From JAHRAW01 sp965249835 (lineage in GTDB: Bacteria; Pseudomonadota; Gammaproteobacteria; Arenicellales; Poriferihabitantaceae): a stretch of 64,000 nt of DNA. Below the pieces are notes generated by a model. It was not told the DNA's origin, ran no database searches, and worked only from the letters and a program-made list of their open reading frames with translations. How positions within the stretch are numbered: the stretch's first letter is position 1; each line of letters starts with the position of its first letter. Location: positions 868,001 to 932,000 of the forward strand of contig CBDFMY010000003.1 in the NCBI GenBank assembly GCA_965249835.1, in the 5' to 3' direction. The position numbers and the translations under genes are program-made. Positions 52,856-62,824 of the stretch are shown here, one piece after another.

Positions 52856-53332
52856 CTACCGAGCGTTGATATCCGGGGCATTGCCGCCACTGCGGTTGCC
52901 GTCCACCCAGCGTTCGCCGTGCGGCAGGATTTCCTTTTTCCAGAAGGGCGCGTGCGACTTTAAGTATTCCATCATCTCGCGGCAGGCGGCAAATGCATCA
53001 GCGCGGTGTGCCGACCACGCAGCGACCAACACAATCGGCTCGTTCGGCGTGATGTCGCCGACGCGATGCACGATCATCAAATCAAGCAACGCATGTCCGG
53101 ACATCGCCTGCTCGGCGATTTCTGCTAACTGCCGCTCGGTCATGCCGGCATAATGTTCGAGCGTCATCGCATTGACTTGCTCGCCTTGATTGAAGTCGCG
53201 CATGGTGCCGACGAACGCGGCGCACGCGCCATAACTGCCGGCAACCAACCCGCAGTCTTTTTGATAGCGACTGACTTCGTGCCACGCATCAAATGCCTGA
53301 GGTCGTATCTCTATGCGCACTTCAGCCACCAT
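52856..53332 (-). CDS. moaE: Molybdopterin synthase catalytic subunit MoaE
   Basis: 158 residues. It adds sulfur from MoaD thiocarboxylate to precursor Z (cPMP), making molybdopterin. 'YGACAAFVGTMRDFN' and 'LEHYAGMTERQL' are standard, as is the active-site Lys block 'YLKSHAPFWKKEILPHGERW'. It overlaps the end of moaD by 11 bp. The last roughly 10 residues are a variable tail. Confidence 0.96.
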   Translation of the reverse strand: MVAEVRIEIRPQAFDAWHEVSRYQKDCGLVAGSYGACAAFVGTMRDFNQGEQVNAMTLEHYAGMTERQLAEIAEQAMSGHALLDLMIVHRVGDITPNEPIVLVAAWSAHRADAFAACREMMEYLKSHAPFWKKEILPHGERWVDGNRSGGNAPDINAR

Positions 53333-53552
53333 TCACCGGCGGAAAGAACGCCACTTCATCGCCGTCGTGCAGTAGTTGATTGAAATCCGCATAGTCATGA
53401 TTGCGCGCGCACAATAAATTTTTCGGCGGCGCACGATGCGCAACATCGCGCCACACATCTGCGATGGTCAGCGAAACTTTATGTGTCACGATTTTTTCAT
53501 CGCAACCCAACTCATCGCGCAAACTTGCGAAAAATTTTACCGTGATGCTCAT
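53322..53552 (-). CDS. moaD: Molybdopterin synthase sulfur carrier subunit MoaD
   Basis: 76 residues with a ubiquitin-like fold: 'MSITVKFFASLRDELG' at the start and the required C-terminal Gly-Gly ('FFPPVNGG') that is adenylated and thiocarboxylated. It precedes and overlaps moaE in one operon. Confidence 0.95.
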   Translation of the reverse strand: MSITVKFFASLRDELGCDEKIVTHKVSLTIADVWRDVAHRAPPKNLLCARNHDYADFNQLLHDGDEVAFFPPVNGG

Positions 53553-53881
53553 GTCATTTTCCTGTCCATCTGGCGAATTGCGCTTGTCTTTTCGTCGCCA
53601 TGCGGTGTTGCGCTCGTCGCTCGGTCGCTCACATACTTAATGTATTGTTCACTCCCTCGCTCCTCCCCTCGCTCCTCGCGCGCCTTGCCTGACAACGAAA
53701 ATACGGCGCGCAATGACGGGGTAGCGGCGAGGATGACGAATACTGATTCTTTTGTTGTCACGCCCATAGAAGTTTTGCTATTTACTCTTTTTGGCTTTAC
53801 GCCGCACGCTTATTTTGGATACGATATTCGGATACTATAGCATGTCTTATTGATTCCCCCCATTCATATGTAGCCAGCCCC
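53553..53881. repeat. Dispersed repeat B copy and divergent promoter space
   Basis: Repeat B lies at about 53577-53716 with a small internal duplication ('CTCGCTCCTCCCCTCGCTCC'), then a palindrome piece at 53730-53790. The space lies between divergent moaD and moaB, so both promoters should be here; none was clear. Confidence 0.7.
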
Positions 53882-54400
53882 ATGACCCAACGCACATTCA
53901 TTCCGGTCAACATCGCGGTTCTCACCGCATCAGACACCCGCACCGAGGCGGATGATAAATCCGGCGGCGCACTGGCCGAACGCCTGACCGCCGCCGGGCA
54001 TCGTCTGGCGGACAAACAAATCGTGCCGGATGACATCCATCGCATTCGCGCAACGCTGGCGGCATGGATTGCCGACACCGACATCCAAGCGGTCATCACC
54101 ACCGGCGGCACCGGCGTGACCGGACGCGACGGCACGCCGGAAGCGGTGATGCCATTGTTGGATAAAACCATGCACGGCTTCGGCGAGATGTTCCGTGCCT
54201 TGTCCTATCAAGACATCGGCACTTCCACCTTGCAGTCGCGCGCCCTCGCCGGCGTCGCCAACGCCACTTATATTTTTGTTTTGCCGGGCTCGGTCGGTGC
54301 GTGCAAACTTGCGTGGGAGCAACTCATTTCCGCGCAACTCGACTATCGTACGCGACCGTGCAATCTGGTTGAATTGATGCCGCGACTGCTGGAAAAATAA
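53882..54400 (+). CDS. moaB: Molybdenum cofactor biosynthesis protein MoaB/MogA family
   Basis: 172 residues, MoCF_biosynth domain: 'VNIAVLTASDTRTEADDKSG', 'AVITTGGTGVTGRDGTPEAV' and 'FVLPGSVGACKLAWEQLI'. The length and the 'RTEADDKSG' motif fit MoaB rather than MogA. MogA-like activity would adenylate molybdopterin before molybdate insertion. It is transcribed divergently from moaD/moaE, keeping three molybdopterin genes together. Confidence 0.92.
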   Translation: MTQRTFIPVNIAVLTASDTRTEADDKSGGALAERLTAAGHRLADKQIVPDDIHRIRATLAAWIADTDIQAVITTGGTGVTGRDGTPEAVMPLLDKTMHGFGEMFRALSYQDIGTSTLQSRALAGVANATYIFVLPGSVGACKLAWEQLISAQLDYRTRPCNLVELMPRLLEK

Positions 54401-54442
54401 TTGAATTCAATTTAATAAACTTACCTCATCCCCAAACCTGAC

Positions 54443-56758
54443 ATGCCGACCAACAGACCAACTAACAGACCAACTAAGGGCCAACCCGCCGCCGGGCACC
54501 GCTCGCCACCGCTGGAAACTTTGCCGCTGGCGGAGTTCACCGAGCGCGCCTATCTGCATTACTCGATGTATGTGATTCTCGACCGTGCGCTGCCGAGTCT
54601 GGCCGATGGGTTGAAGCCGGTGCAGCGGCGCATCGTGTACGCGATGTCTGACCTCGGTCTGCACGCCGCCGCCAAGTTCAAAAAATCGGCGCGCACCGTG
54701 GGCGATGTGTTGGGCAAGTTTCATCCGCACGGCGACAGCGCGTGTTACGAAGCCATGGTGTTGATGGCGCAGCCGTTCAGTTATCGTTATCCGCTGATCG
54801 ATGGGCAGGGCAACTGGGGCAGTCAGGACGAGCCCAAATCATTCGCCGCCATGCGCTACACCGAATCGCGCCTGACTCGCTACGCGCAATTGTTGCTGGA
54901 GGAACTGGGCCAGGGAACCACCGATTGGGCGCCCAACTTTGATGGCACTTTGAGTGAACCGAAACTGCTGCCGGCGCGCCTGCCGAATGTGTTGCTGAAT
55001 GGCGCTTCCGGCATCGCCGTGGGGATGGCAACCGACATCCCGCCGCACAACATGCGCGAAGTCGTGACCGCGTGCGTGCGATTGCTGGATGATCCGAACA
55101 CCACGCTGGCGCAACTATGCACTCATATCAAAGGTCCCGACTTCCCGACCGCGGCCGAAATCATCACCCCGCCCGACGAGATTCGCGAAATCTATGCCAG
55201 CGGCAACGGCTCGTTGCGCCAGCGGGCGGTATGGCAGAAGGAAGGCGGCGACATCGTTATCAGCGCGTTGCCGTATCAGGTGTCCGGCGCACGAGTGCAG
55301 GAGCAGGTTGCGGCGCAGATGATGGCGAAGAAACTGCCCATGGTCAGCGACCTTCGCGATGAATCCGACCACGAAAATCCGACCCGACTGGTAATCGAGC
55401 CGCGCTCCAATCGAGTGGATGCCGAGGCGTTGATGCAGCACCTGTTCGCCACCACCGATCTGGAGCGAAGTCATCGCGTTAACCTTAATATGATCGGGCT
55501 GAACCGACGCCCGGCGGTGTTTGATTTGAAAACATTGTTGTCGCAATGGCTGGATTATCGCATCGCCACGGTTACCCGCCGCTTGCAATTTCGCTTTGAC
55601 AAGGTAAGCGAACGATTGCACATCCTCGCCGGATTGCTGATCGCTTTCGTCAACCTGGACAAAGTAATCCAAATTATCCGCACCGAAGACCAGCCCAAAG
55701 CGGTGTTGATGAAGCAATTCAAACTGGATGCGGTGCAGGCCGAAGCGATACTGGAATTAAAACTGCGCCACCTGGCCAAACTGGAAGAGATAAAAATTCG
55801 CACCGAGCAGGAAAAACTGGCAACCGAGCGCACGCATCTGGAAGCGTTGCTCAAATCCAAAAAGAAATTGAAAAATCTGGTGCGCGATGAACTGCTGGCG
55901 GATGCCGAAGCACATGGCGACCCGCGTCGCTCGCCGCTGTTGCAGCGACAAGCGGCAAAAGCCATGGACCCCAACGAACTGACACCCAGCGAAGCGGTCA
56001 CCGTGATTTTATCCGCCAAGGGTTGGATCCGGTCTGCCAAGGGCCTTGAGGTGGATGCCGCCGCATTCAACTACAAGGCTGGGGATTCGTTCTTGTGCGC
56101 GGTGCGGGGAAAGACCAACGAACTGCTGATCGCCATGGATTCCAATGGCCGAAGTTACGCGCTAACGCCGCACACCTTGCCTTCGGCGCGCAGTTTCGGC
56201 GAGCCGTTGAGCAGCAGTTTCAACCCGGCCGCGGGCGCGACTTTTTGCGGGTTGATGATGGGGCGTGAAGACACCGAATACCTGTTATGCACCGACGCCG
56301 GCTATGGTTTCGTGGCGCGCCTCGGCGATTTGAACGCCCATAAAAAAGCCGGCAAAGCGGCATTGCGCGTGCCATCTCTCAACCATGGTGTGGGCGGCGT
56401 GCTGGTGCCGAAGCGAGTGTTTGACTATGAGGACGACTGGGTCGGCGTGATTACCAGCGTTGGTCGGTTGCTGATTTTCACCGTCGGCGAGATGACCCGA
56501 TTGGCAAAAGGCAAGGGCATCAAGTTGATCAACATTCCTTCGGCGAAATACAAAAATGGCGAAGAGCGCGTGATCGACCTTGCGGTTTTTCGTGAAGGCG
56601 AGCATCTGCGCATCGCCAGCGGCAAACGCCATCTCAATCTGAAGCCCGGCGACTTTGATACCTACGTCGGCAATCGCTCCCAACGCGGCCGCTTCCTGCC
56701 CAAAGGATTTCGCCGACCCTATTCCATTCAAGTGCCCGACGCTACGTCGCCCAAATAA
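54443..56758 (+). CDS. parC: DNA topoisomerase IV subunit A
   Basis: 771 residues (E. coli 752). Type IIA topoisomerase breakage-reunion subunit for decatenating daughter chromosomes. 'MYVILDRALPSLADGLKPVQ' and 'HPHGDSACYEAMVLMAQPFS' are ParC rather than GyrA sequence. The catalytic Tyr is in 'AAMRYTESRLT'. The quinolone-determining Ser and Glu of 'GDSACYEAM' are the susceptible type. The C-terminal beta-pinwheel lacks the GyrA box. parE is not in the window. purC starts 4 bp after its stop. Confidence 0.97.
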   Translation: MPTNRPTNRPTKGQPAAGHRSPPLETLPLAEFTERAYLHYSMYVILDRALPSLADGLKPVQRRIVYAMSDLGLHAAAKFKKSARTVGDVLGKFHPHGDSACYEAMVLMAQPFSYRYPLIDGQGNWGSQDEPKSFAAMRYTESRLTRYAQLLLEELGQGTTDWAPNFDGTLSEPKLLPARLPNVLLNGASGIAVGMATDIPPHNMREVVTACVRLLDDPNTTLAQLCTHIKGPDFPTAAEIITPPDEIREIYASGNGSLRQRAVWQKEGGDIVISALPYQVSGARVQEQVAAQMMAKKLPMVSDLRDESDHENPTRLVIEPRSNRVDAEALMQHLFATTDLERSHRVNLNMIGLNRRPAVFDLKTLLSQWLDYRIATVTRRLQFRFDKVSERLHILAGLLIAFVNLDKVIQIIRTEDQPKAVLMKQFKLDAVQAEAILELKLRHLAKLEEIKIRTEQEKLATERTHLEALLKSKKKLKNLVRDELLADAEAHGDPRRSPLLQRQAAKAMDPNELTPSEAVTVILSAKGWIRSAKGLEVDAAAFNYKAGDSFLCAVRGKTNELLIAMDSNGRSYALTPHTLPSARSFGEPLSSSFNPAAGATFCGLMMGREDTEYLLCTDAGYGFVARLGDLNAHKKAGKAALRVPSLNHGVGGVLVPKRVFDYEDDWVGVITSVGRLLIFTVGEMTRLAKGKGIKLINIPSAKYKNGEERVIDLAVFREGEHLRIASGKRHLNLKPGDFDTYVGNRSQRGRFLPKGFRRPYSIQVPDATSPK

Positions 56759-56761
56759 CTT

Positions 56762-57649
56762 ATGAATCACGCTCTTTTTCACGCCGAGATTCCCGACCTC
56801 GCGCTCATTCATCGCGGCAAGGTGCGGGACATCTACGCGGTGGGTGCTACGCACATGCTGTTCGTCGCCACCGATCGAATTTCCGCTTTTGATGTGGTGT
56901 TGCCGCAGCCGATTCCCGGCAAGGGCGAAGTGCTGACCCGCGTCTCCAACTTCTGGTTTGGTCGCATCGAAGCGCAGGTGCCGAATCACCTGAGCGACAT
57001 CCCGCTCGCCGAAGTGGTGGCGGATGCCACCCTGCGTGCGCAACTGGGCGACCGCGCCGTGGTGGTGAAAAAATTAACCCCGCTACCGCTGGAGGCGATC
57101 GTGCGCGGTTATCTCATCGGTTCGGGATGGAAGGATTATCAAAACACCGGCACTGTTTGCGGCATCACCTTGCCAACCGGATTGCAACAAGGCGCGCAAT
57201 TGCCCGAAGCGATTTACACACCGTCCACCAAAGCCACGGTGGGTGACCATGACGAGAACATTTCGTTCGAGCAAACCGTCGCGCTGGTCGGTGCCGAGAG
57301 CGCCGCGCAAGTCAGGGATCTCAGCACGAGTTTGTATATTGAGGCGACGGTATATGCGCGTGGGCGCGGCATCATCATCGCCGACACCAAGTTTGAATTC
57401 GGACTCGACGAACACGGCGTGCTGCATCTGATGGACGAAGTGTTGACACCGGACTCCTCGCGTTTCTGGCCGGCCGACCAATACCGCCCGGGCATCAGCC
57501 CGCCCAGTTACGACAAGCAGTTTGTGCGCGATTATCTGGAGACTTTGGATTGGGACAAAACCGACCCGGGACCAGACCTGCCGCCCGAAATCATCACCCG
57601 CACGGCGGAAAAGTATGCCGAAGCCGAACGGGTGCTGACGCGCAATTGA
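56762..57649 (+). CDS. purC: Phosphoribosylaminoimidazole-succinocarboxamide synthase
   Basis: 295 residues, the longer form of SAICAR synthetase (E. coli 237). It joins aspartate to CAIR with ATP in purine synthesis. Recognised by 'LIHRGKVRDIYAVGATHMLF', 'ATDRISAFDVV', 'VRGYLIGSGWKDYQNTG' and 'IIADTKFEFGLDE'. ATG 56762 lies 3 bp after the parC stop with no clear ribosome site, so translation is probably coupled to parC. Confidence 0.97.
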   Translation: MNHALFHAEIPDLALIHRGKVRDIYAVGATHMLFVATDRISAFDVVLPQPIPGKGEVLTRVSNFWFGRIEAQVPNHLSDIPLAEVVADATLRAQLGDRAVVVKKLTPLPLEAIVRGYLIGSGWKDYQNTGTVCGITLPTGLQQGAQLPEAIYTPSTKATVGDHDENISFEQTVALVGAESAAQVRDLSTSLYIEATVYARGRGIIIADTKFEFGLDEHGVLHLMDEVLTPDSSRFWPADQYRPGISPPSYDKQFVRDYLETLDWDKTDPGPDLPPEIITRTAEKYAEAERVLTRN

Positions 57650-58342
57650 CAGTGGTGTGCGAAGGGCATCTGTATGTGTTCACGTTTCGCTGACGGTTTC
57701 TCGGTTGCTTTTGGCGTCTCAAAGAAAGTCACACTTTGCGATTCACATTGTCTCCCCAACCCGTCATTCTCGCCGGCAGGTGGGAATCCAGTCTGTTGCT
57801 CTCGCCAAAGGCGAGAACCCAGAACTAAAAAACGATGAGAGTAACTAATACCGTCATAATCCAAACCACATCCCCAGACCGTGATTCTCGCCGGCAGGCG
57901 AGAATCTATTAAACCCCCAGCGGCGTTAGCCGCTATCCTTACCGGCGGCAAAGTCGCCGGCTTTTTGTCCGGCGTAGCCGGACTATTAATGCCGTTACGC
58001 CGTAGTGTGGCTTAAAGCGCCGGCGGCTTCGCCGCCAGCCGCGGCTACGCCGTGCGTCTGGATTCCCGCCTGCCGGCGAGAATGACGAATGGTAGGTAAT
58101 GATGAATTGAGAGATGTGACTTTCTTTGAGAAGCCAAAGCACATTGAGAAAAAATCGCGGAAGCACCATGAATTGATTGGCGCGAGCGAAGCGAGCCCGA
58201 AGGGCGCGTATCAGGGATGATACGCGCAAAAAATCGCGGAAGCACCATGAATTGACTGGGCGCGAGCGCAGCGAACCCGAAGGGCGCGTATCAGGGATGA
58301 TACGCGCAAAATAGGCAAGCGCAATTGACGGCGTGGGGCAAA
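57650..58342. repeat. Dense palindromic repeats with a 79-bp tandem duplication, no gene
   Basis: 'TCGCCGGCAGG' and 'CTCGCCAAAGGCGAG' palindromes fill 57750-57910 and match 11700-11850. Two tandem 79-bp copies of dispersed repeat C begin near 58150 and 58230, each with a GCGCGTATCA-GGGA-TGATACGCGC hairpin also found at 11405. No gene supported. Confidence 0.8.
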
Positions 58343-59206
58343 CTATTGCGTTATCAACGAGAAAAATCCGTCCTTGTCATCCGCTTCATTGGAAGCACCG
58401 GGGGTTTGCAACTTCTTCATCAACGCAACCTTGCCATCGTCGCCAAGATACGCGCTTTTTGGAAAATTCAATTCCAGCACACGACGCGTGTCTGCGGACA
58501 GGTCGTCCAACTCCATTTCCCGATAGCAGAACACCAACAGCGCCAGTGCCTCTTCCACCGATGGCGTGGTAGCGTAATCTTCGATCACTCCCTTGGCGCG
58601 ATTGACCACTGCCACATGCGCGTTGCGGGAAAAATAATAGGTAGCCACCGTCAGTTCATGTCGTGCCAGCGAGTCATACAAATAACTCGCCCGCGCCCGC
58701 GCATCGGCGGCGTAGCGACTGGCCGGGAACAAGTTATAAACATCATTAAACGCATTCAACGCATTGCGGGTAATGCTCGCATCTCGGTCGCTGAGATCAT
58801 TGCGCCCGGTAAGGCGACCGAACAGGGTGTCGCTTTCCTGATAGTTGGCGAGCCCTTTGGCGTAGTAAGCGTAATCCACCGACGGATGAGTCGGATGCAA
58901 TTTGATAAAACGTTCGGCGGCGGCGATGGTAAGACCGGACTCACCGGCGCGGTGGTAGGCATAAATGGTGTCGAGTTGCGCCTGTTCGGCGTGAGTGCCG
59001 TAAGGATATTTTGCTTCCAGTTTGCGTAATTCATCCACCGCCGTCAGCCAGTTTTTTTTGTCCATGCTTTTTTGCGCAATGGAATACATCTCTTCCACGG
59101 TCCGATTTTCGTCTTGATCTTTGTTCTTGAACATCGAACAGCCGGACAGCAGGGCGGATAACACCGACACGGCAAGCGCGGCGGCAATCCATTTTTGGTT
59201 TGGCAT
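58343..59206 (-). CDS. bamD: Outer membrane protein assembly lipoprotein BamD
   Basis: 287 residues from ATG 59206 (a 13-residue longer frame to 59245 is less signal-peptide-like). The lipobox is 'LSALLSGC', with lipidation at the Cys about residue 23. Five TPR-like repeats follow ('AVDELRKLEAKYPYGTHAEQ', 'KLHPTHPSVDYAYYAKGLAN', 'LFPASRYAADARARASYLYD'). It is the essential partner of BamA that recognises the C-terminal signal of outer-membrane barrels, including the Phe-ended porins earlier in the window. It is divergent from rluD. Confidence 0.95.
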   Translation of the reverse strand: MPNQKWIAAALAVSVLSALLSGCSMFKNKDQDENRTVEEMYSIAQKSMDKKNWLTAVDELRKLEAKYPYGTHAEQAQLDTIYAYHRAGESGLTIAAAERFIKLHPTHPSVDYAYYAKGLANYQESDTLFGRLTGRNDLSDRDASITRNALNAFNDVYNLFPASRYAADARARASYLYDSLARHELTVATYYFSRNAHVAVVNRAKGVIEDYATTPSVEEALALLVFCYREMELDDLSADTRRVLELNFPKSAYLGDDGKVALMKKLQTPGASNEADDKDGFFSLITQ

Positions 59207-59319
59207 GGGAAGGTAAATCCGTCGTAGAATGAAAAGTGGAAACATGGTGCGTTATTTTGCCATAACCCGGCGGATGATGCCACCGCCAAGCATCGAAACT
59301 CCACCAAAGCCCCATCAAC

Positions 59320-60312
59320 ATGAGCCATCACGACCAGCGTCTTTTTCTGGAAATTGCTCCGGCGTTTGCCGGCATTCGCGTAGACAAGGCATTGTCCGAA
59401 CTGCTACCCGAGCATTCCAGGGCTACCATTCAGCAGTGGTTGAAAGAGGGCCGGGTGCTGGTGGACGGCGCGCCGGTCAAACAAAGATTTCCCCTGGCCG
59501 GCTTTGAGCGCGTGGAAATTTCCGTGCCGCACACGTCATTGGTTGACGGCGCCGACTGGCCGGCGCAGAAAATGGACTTTGATGTTCTGCATCGTGATGA
59601 GGACATTTTTGTCATCAACAAACCGGCCGGTATGGTGGTTCACCCCGGCGCCGGGCAGGCCGACCACACCCTGCTGAACGGATTGCTACATGTGGACGAC
59701 ACACTACGCGCGCTGCCGCGCGCCGGCATCGTGCATCGTTTGGACAAGAACACTTCCGGATTGCTGGTGGTGGCGCGCAACGAAGTCGCTCGTCAGCGAT
59801 TGACCACGCAACTCGCCGACCACAGCATGAAGCGGCGTTATCTGGCGGTGGTGAATGGCGTGATGGTGGCCGGCGAGCGTATCGCGCAACCCATCGGGCG
59901 ACATCGCCGCGACCGTCTGCGAATGTGCGTGACCGAATCCGGCAAGCCGGCGGTTACGCACATTCGCGTGGAGAAAAAATTTCGCGCGCATAGCCTTATC
60001 CGCGTCGAACTGGAAACCGGACGCACACACCAAATACGCGTTCACATGCACTGGCGCGGCTTTCCTTTGGTCGGCGATTGTATGTATGCCGGTCGGGTTC
60101 GGTTGCCGCCGCAATCCAATGATGCCAATGATGCCAATGATGAATTGACCGCGGCCTTGCGTCAGTTTCCGCGTCAAGCGTTGCATGCCACGCACTTGTC
60201 GCTGCGTCATCCGCACGACGGTGCGCAACGCGAATGGCATCAACCGACTCCGGCGGATTTGCAACACTTGATTGATGAACTGGAAAAAGATCGGCGCCGT
60301 CACGTCGGGTGA
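59320..60312 (+). CDS. rluD: 23S rRNA pseudouridine synthase RluD
   Basis: 330 residues. The N-terminal S4 domain ('RVDKALSELLPEHSRATIQQ') is followed by the RluA-type catalytic domain with the catalytic Asp in 'GIVHRLDKNTSGLLVVAR', and 'GRTHQIRVHMHWRGFPLVGD'. It makes pseudouridines at positions 1911, 1915 and 1917 in helix 69 of E. coli 23S rRNA. The bamD-rluD divergent pair is a common gammaproteobacterial arrangement. Confidence 0.95.
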   Translation: MSHHDQRLFLEIAPAFAGIRVDKALSELLPEHSRATIQQWLKEGRVLVDGAPVKQRFPLAGFERVEISVPHTSLVDGADWPAQKMDFDVLHRDEDIFVINKPAGMVVHPGAGQADHTLLNGLLHVDDTLRALPRAGIVHRLDKNTSGLLVVARNEVARQRLTTQLADHSMKRRYLAVVNGVMVAGERIAQPIGRHRRDRLRMCVTESGKPAVTHIRVEKKFRAHSLIRVELETGRTHQIRVHMHWRGFPLVGDCMYAGRVRLPPQSNDANDANDELTAALRQFPRQALHATHLSLRHPHDGAQREWHQPTPADLQHLIDELEKDRRRHVG

Positions 60313-60313
60313 A

Positions 60314-61189
60314 TCAAACCAAATCAAATCGCAAAGAAAAATCGATGGCGTGGATGTTTTTGGTTAACGCGCCGACCGAAATATAATCCACGCCGGTTTG
60401 CGCAATTTCCCGCACGCGTTCCAGCGACACATTGCCCGATGCTTCCAACTCGGCGCGTCCTCGCGCCAGTGCCACGCCTTTGCGCAGGTTCGTCACATCA
60501 AAATTATCCAGCATGATTCGAGTGGCACCGGCCTCCAGTGCTTGTTGCAATTGTTCGAGAGATTCGACTTCCACTTCAATGTTGACATCCGTTTCGATGG
60601 ACGCATTGTTTTTTTGCGCAAGACCAATCGCATTCGCCACTGAACCGGCGGCGGCTATGTGATTGTCCTTGATTAACATCTGGTCGAACAATCCCATGCG
60701 ATGATTGTGCGCACCGCCGATGGTGACCGCATACTTCTGCGCAACGCGTAGTGTTGGGATGGTTTTGCGCGTGTCCACGATGCGGGTGTTGGTATCGGCG
60801 ACGGCATCGGCGTAACGTCGTGCGATGGTGGCGGTGCCGGAAAGCATCTGCAAAAAATTAATGGCGGTGCGCTCGGCGGTGAGAAGGGCGCGTGCGCGTC
60901 CGCTGATTTCGCATACCAAAACATCGGCGCTGTCGGCTTCAATTTGCGCGCCGTCGTGGTGTCGCCAATGAATTTTCACAGATTCATCAACCTGACGAAA
61001 TGCTTCATCAAACCACGGCACTCCGCACAATACCGCCGACTCCCGACACCACAAGCGCGCTTCGGCGTTTGCCGATTCATCGATCAGGGCGGCCGAGAGA
61101 TCGCCGTGGCCGATGTCCTCACGCAACGCATCGCCCACCAGTTTTTCAATGACGGCGTGCTGCGGCAACGGTGTGGATGATTTGTGCAT
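60314..61189 (-). CDS. nadC: Nicotinate-nucleotide pyrophosphorylase (carboxylating)
   Basis: 291 residues (E. coli 297). It converts quinolinate and PRPP to nicotinate mononucleotide in de novo NAD synthesis. Diagnostic sequence: 'DTRKTIPTLRVAQKYAVTIG', 'GAHNHRMGLFDQMLIKDNHI', 'EVEVESLEQLQQALEAGATR' and 'IMLDNFD'. It converges on rluD with a 1-bp gap between stops. nadA and nadB are elsewhere. Confidence 0.97.
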   Translation of the reverse strand: MHKSSTPLPQHAVIEKLVGDALREDIGHGDLSAALIDESANAEARLWCRESAVLCGVPWFDEAFRQVDESVKIHWRHHDGAQIEADSADVLVCEISGRARALLTAERTAINFLQMLSGTATIARRYADAVADTNTRIVDTRKTIPTLRVAQKYAVTIGGAHNHRMGLFDQMLIKDNHIAAAGSVANAIGLAQKNNASIETDVNIEVEVESLEQLQQALEAGATRIMLDNFDVTNLRKGVALARGRAELEASGNVSLERVREIAQTGVDYISVGALTKNIHAIDFSLRFDLV

Positions 61190-61234
61190 GAATCCATTAT
61201 AATCGGTTGCCAGTGATAACCAACCTGCGAGTTC

Positions 61235-62824
61235 ATGATTATGTCCAACGTCCCCAAAAACCTGTGGTCATTGTTGCAGCCGACCTTGCGAAAATATCAT
61301 CGAAATCCGGCATGGATTTGCCGTACCCGCGATGGTCGGCGGATCGTAACCTATCGCCAACTCGAAGACGCGGTGCTAACCACCGCCGATAAACTTCGCC
61401 AATTGGGCATCGCGGGTGACAAAGTTGCCACGGTCGGCATCACCGCACCCAACGGACCCGAGTTCACCGTGGCGGCGCTGGCGGCGTGGAAAATCGGTGC
61501 CAACATCGCGCCCATTCATATCGGCAACAGCGACTATGAAATCGCCGCGCAAATGGACGCGCTGTCGCCGCAGATTTTGCTTACCCATGAATCCGATGTC
61601 TCGCATCCGTTGGCAATCGCAATTTCCATGGATGCCGACGCCGAAGCCATATCCCGCGAAACCAATTGGTCGGCCGAGGATGCCGATGCCGATGACGATG
61701 CCGAGCAACTGGCGGCAAGGATGTATACCTCCGGCAGCACCGGTCATCCGAAAGTTGTACGGCTTAGCCACGGCAATCTCATTTCCAATGTGTGCGCCGC
61801 CGGTCAAATCGAATCATTCACCGAGCGCGATCGCTTCATCGCGTTGCTGCCGTTTTCCCACGCCATGGGGTTGATGGGAAACCTGCTGTTGCCGTTGTGT
61901 CACGGCTCGGCCATCGTCACCCCACGGGTTTTGGCGGCGGCGGAAATTCTCGAGGCACTGCAGCAGGAAAATATTTCGGTGATGATTGCGGTGCCGCGTT
62001 TGTATCGAAACATCATGCTGGGGCTGGAGAAAAAATTTCAGGAAGGCGGCAAGTTGATGAGCGCATATCGTGCGCTGATGAAGCGGGCACCGATGTCGTT
62101 ACGGCGGCGTATCAATGCACCGCTGCGAAAAAAACTCGGCAGTCAAATCAAAGCGTGGGTCAGCGGCGGCTCCCACCTTGACGGTCGCATCAGCAGATAC
62201 TATCACGACCTCGGCTTGCCGTTGCGACAAGGCTACGGGCTTACCGAAACTTCGCCGTTGACCAGTATTCAGGAAAATTTCGACCCGGCCGTGGATAGCG
62301 TCGGCAAGCCGATTGAAAAAGTTCGAGTGAAAATTCACAACCCCGATGAACACGGCAGCGGCGAAGTTTGGATTACCGGACCGAATGTGATGCTCGGCTA
62401 CGATGACCCGGAGCAAACCGCCGAATCTTTGCAGGACGGCTGGTTTAAGTCCGGCGACATCGGTCATGTGGACGAGTGCGGCCGAATTTTTCTGACCGGT
62501 CGCTTGAAGCGGGTAATCGTTACCGAAGCGGGCAAAAATGTATATCCCGAAGAACTGGAAACTTTGTTGGAGCGCGAATCCGCGGTCAAGGAAGCCGGCG
62601 TGTTGGAAATAGATGGAAAACCGGCGTGCGTGTTAGCGTTGGATGCGAAGGACGCGACAAAAGATGCGACCGCCCATGAAATTCTTGCGGCGTTCAATCA
62701 ACTGGTGTCTTCCCACAACCGCATCACCCGCTTCGCGCTGGTGGATGAGTTGCCGCGCACCGCACTTGGAAAAATGGCGGTGCAGGAATTGCCGGCGGTG
62801 TTTGCGCGTCACGAGGTGAAGTGA
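61235..62824 (+). CDS. AMP-forming acyl-CoA synthetase/ligase family protein
   Basis: 529 residues, ANL superfamily. The P-loop-like block is 'ARMYTSGSTGHPKVVRLSHG', the A5 motif 'GYGLTETSPL', and the hinge 'GWFKSGDIGHVDECGRIFLT' then 'GRLKRVIVTEAGKNVYPEEL'. The C-terminal Lys lies in 'RTALGKMAVQEL'. It adenylates a carboxylic acid, probably a fatty acid, and forms the CoA thioester. The substrate pocket cannot be read. It is divergent from nadC with 45 bp between the starts. Confidence 0.88.
   Translation: MIMSNVPKNLWSLLQPTLRKYHRNPAWICRTRDGRRIVTYRQLEDAVLTTADKLRQLGIAGDKVATVGITAPNGPEFTVAALAAWKIGANIAPIHIGNSDYEIAAQMDALSPQILLTHESDVSHPLAIAISMDADAEAISRETNWSAEDADADDDAEQLAARMYTSGSTGHPKVVRLSHGNLISNVCAAGQIESFTERDRFIALLPFSHAMGLMGNLLLPLCHGSAIVTPRVLAAAEILEALQQENISVMIAVPRLYRNIMLGLEKKFQEGGKLMSAYRALMKRAPMSLRRRINAPLRKKLGSQIKAWVSGGSHLDGRISRYYHDLGLPLRQGYGLTETSPLTSIQENFDPAVDSVGKPIEKVRVKIHNPDEHGSGEVWITGPNVMLGYDDPEQTAESLQDGWFKSGDIGHVDECGRIFLTGRLKRVIVTEAGKNVYPEELETLLERESAVKEAGVLEIDGKPACVLALDAKDATKDATAHEILAAFNQLVSSHNRITRFALVDELPRTALGKMAVQELPAVFARHEVK

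Noticed and set aside
52618..52890. 90-codon open frame between potA and moaE
   Set aside because: It overlaps the moaE 3' end, has no ribosome site and its composition is not coding-like. A 12-bp palindrome (TTTGGGCCCAAA) here might be regulatory but support is too thin.
54443..56758. gyrA
   Set aside because: The active-site and QRDR context and the missing GyrA box are those of ParC.
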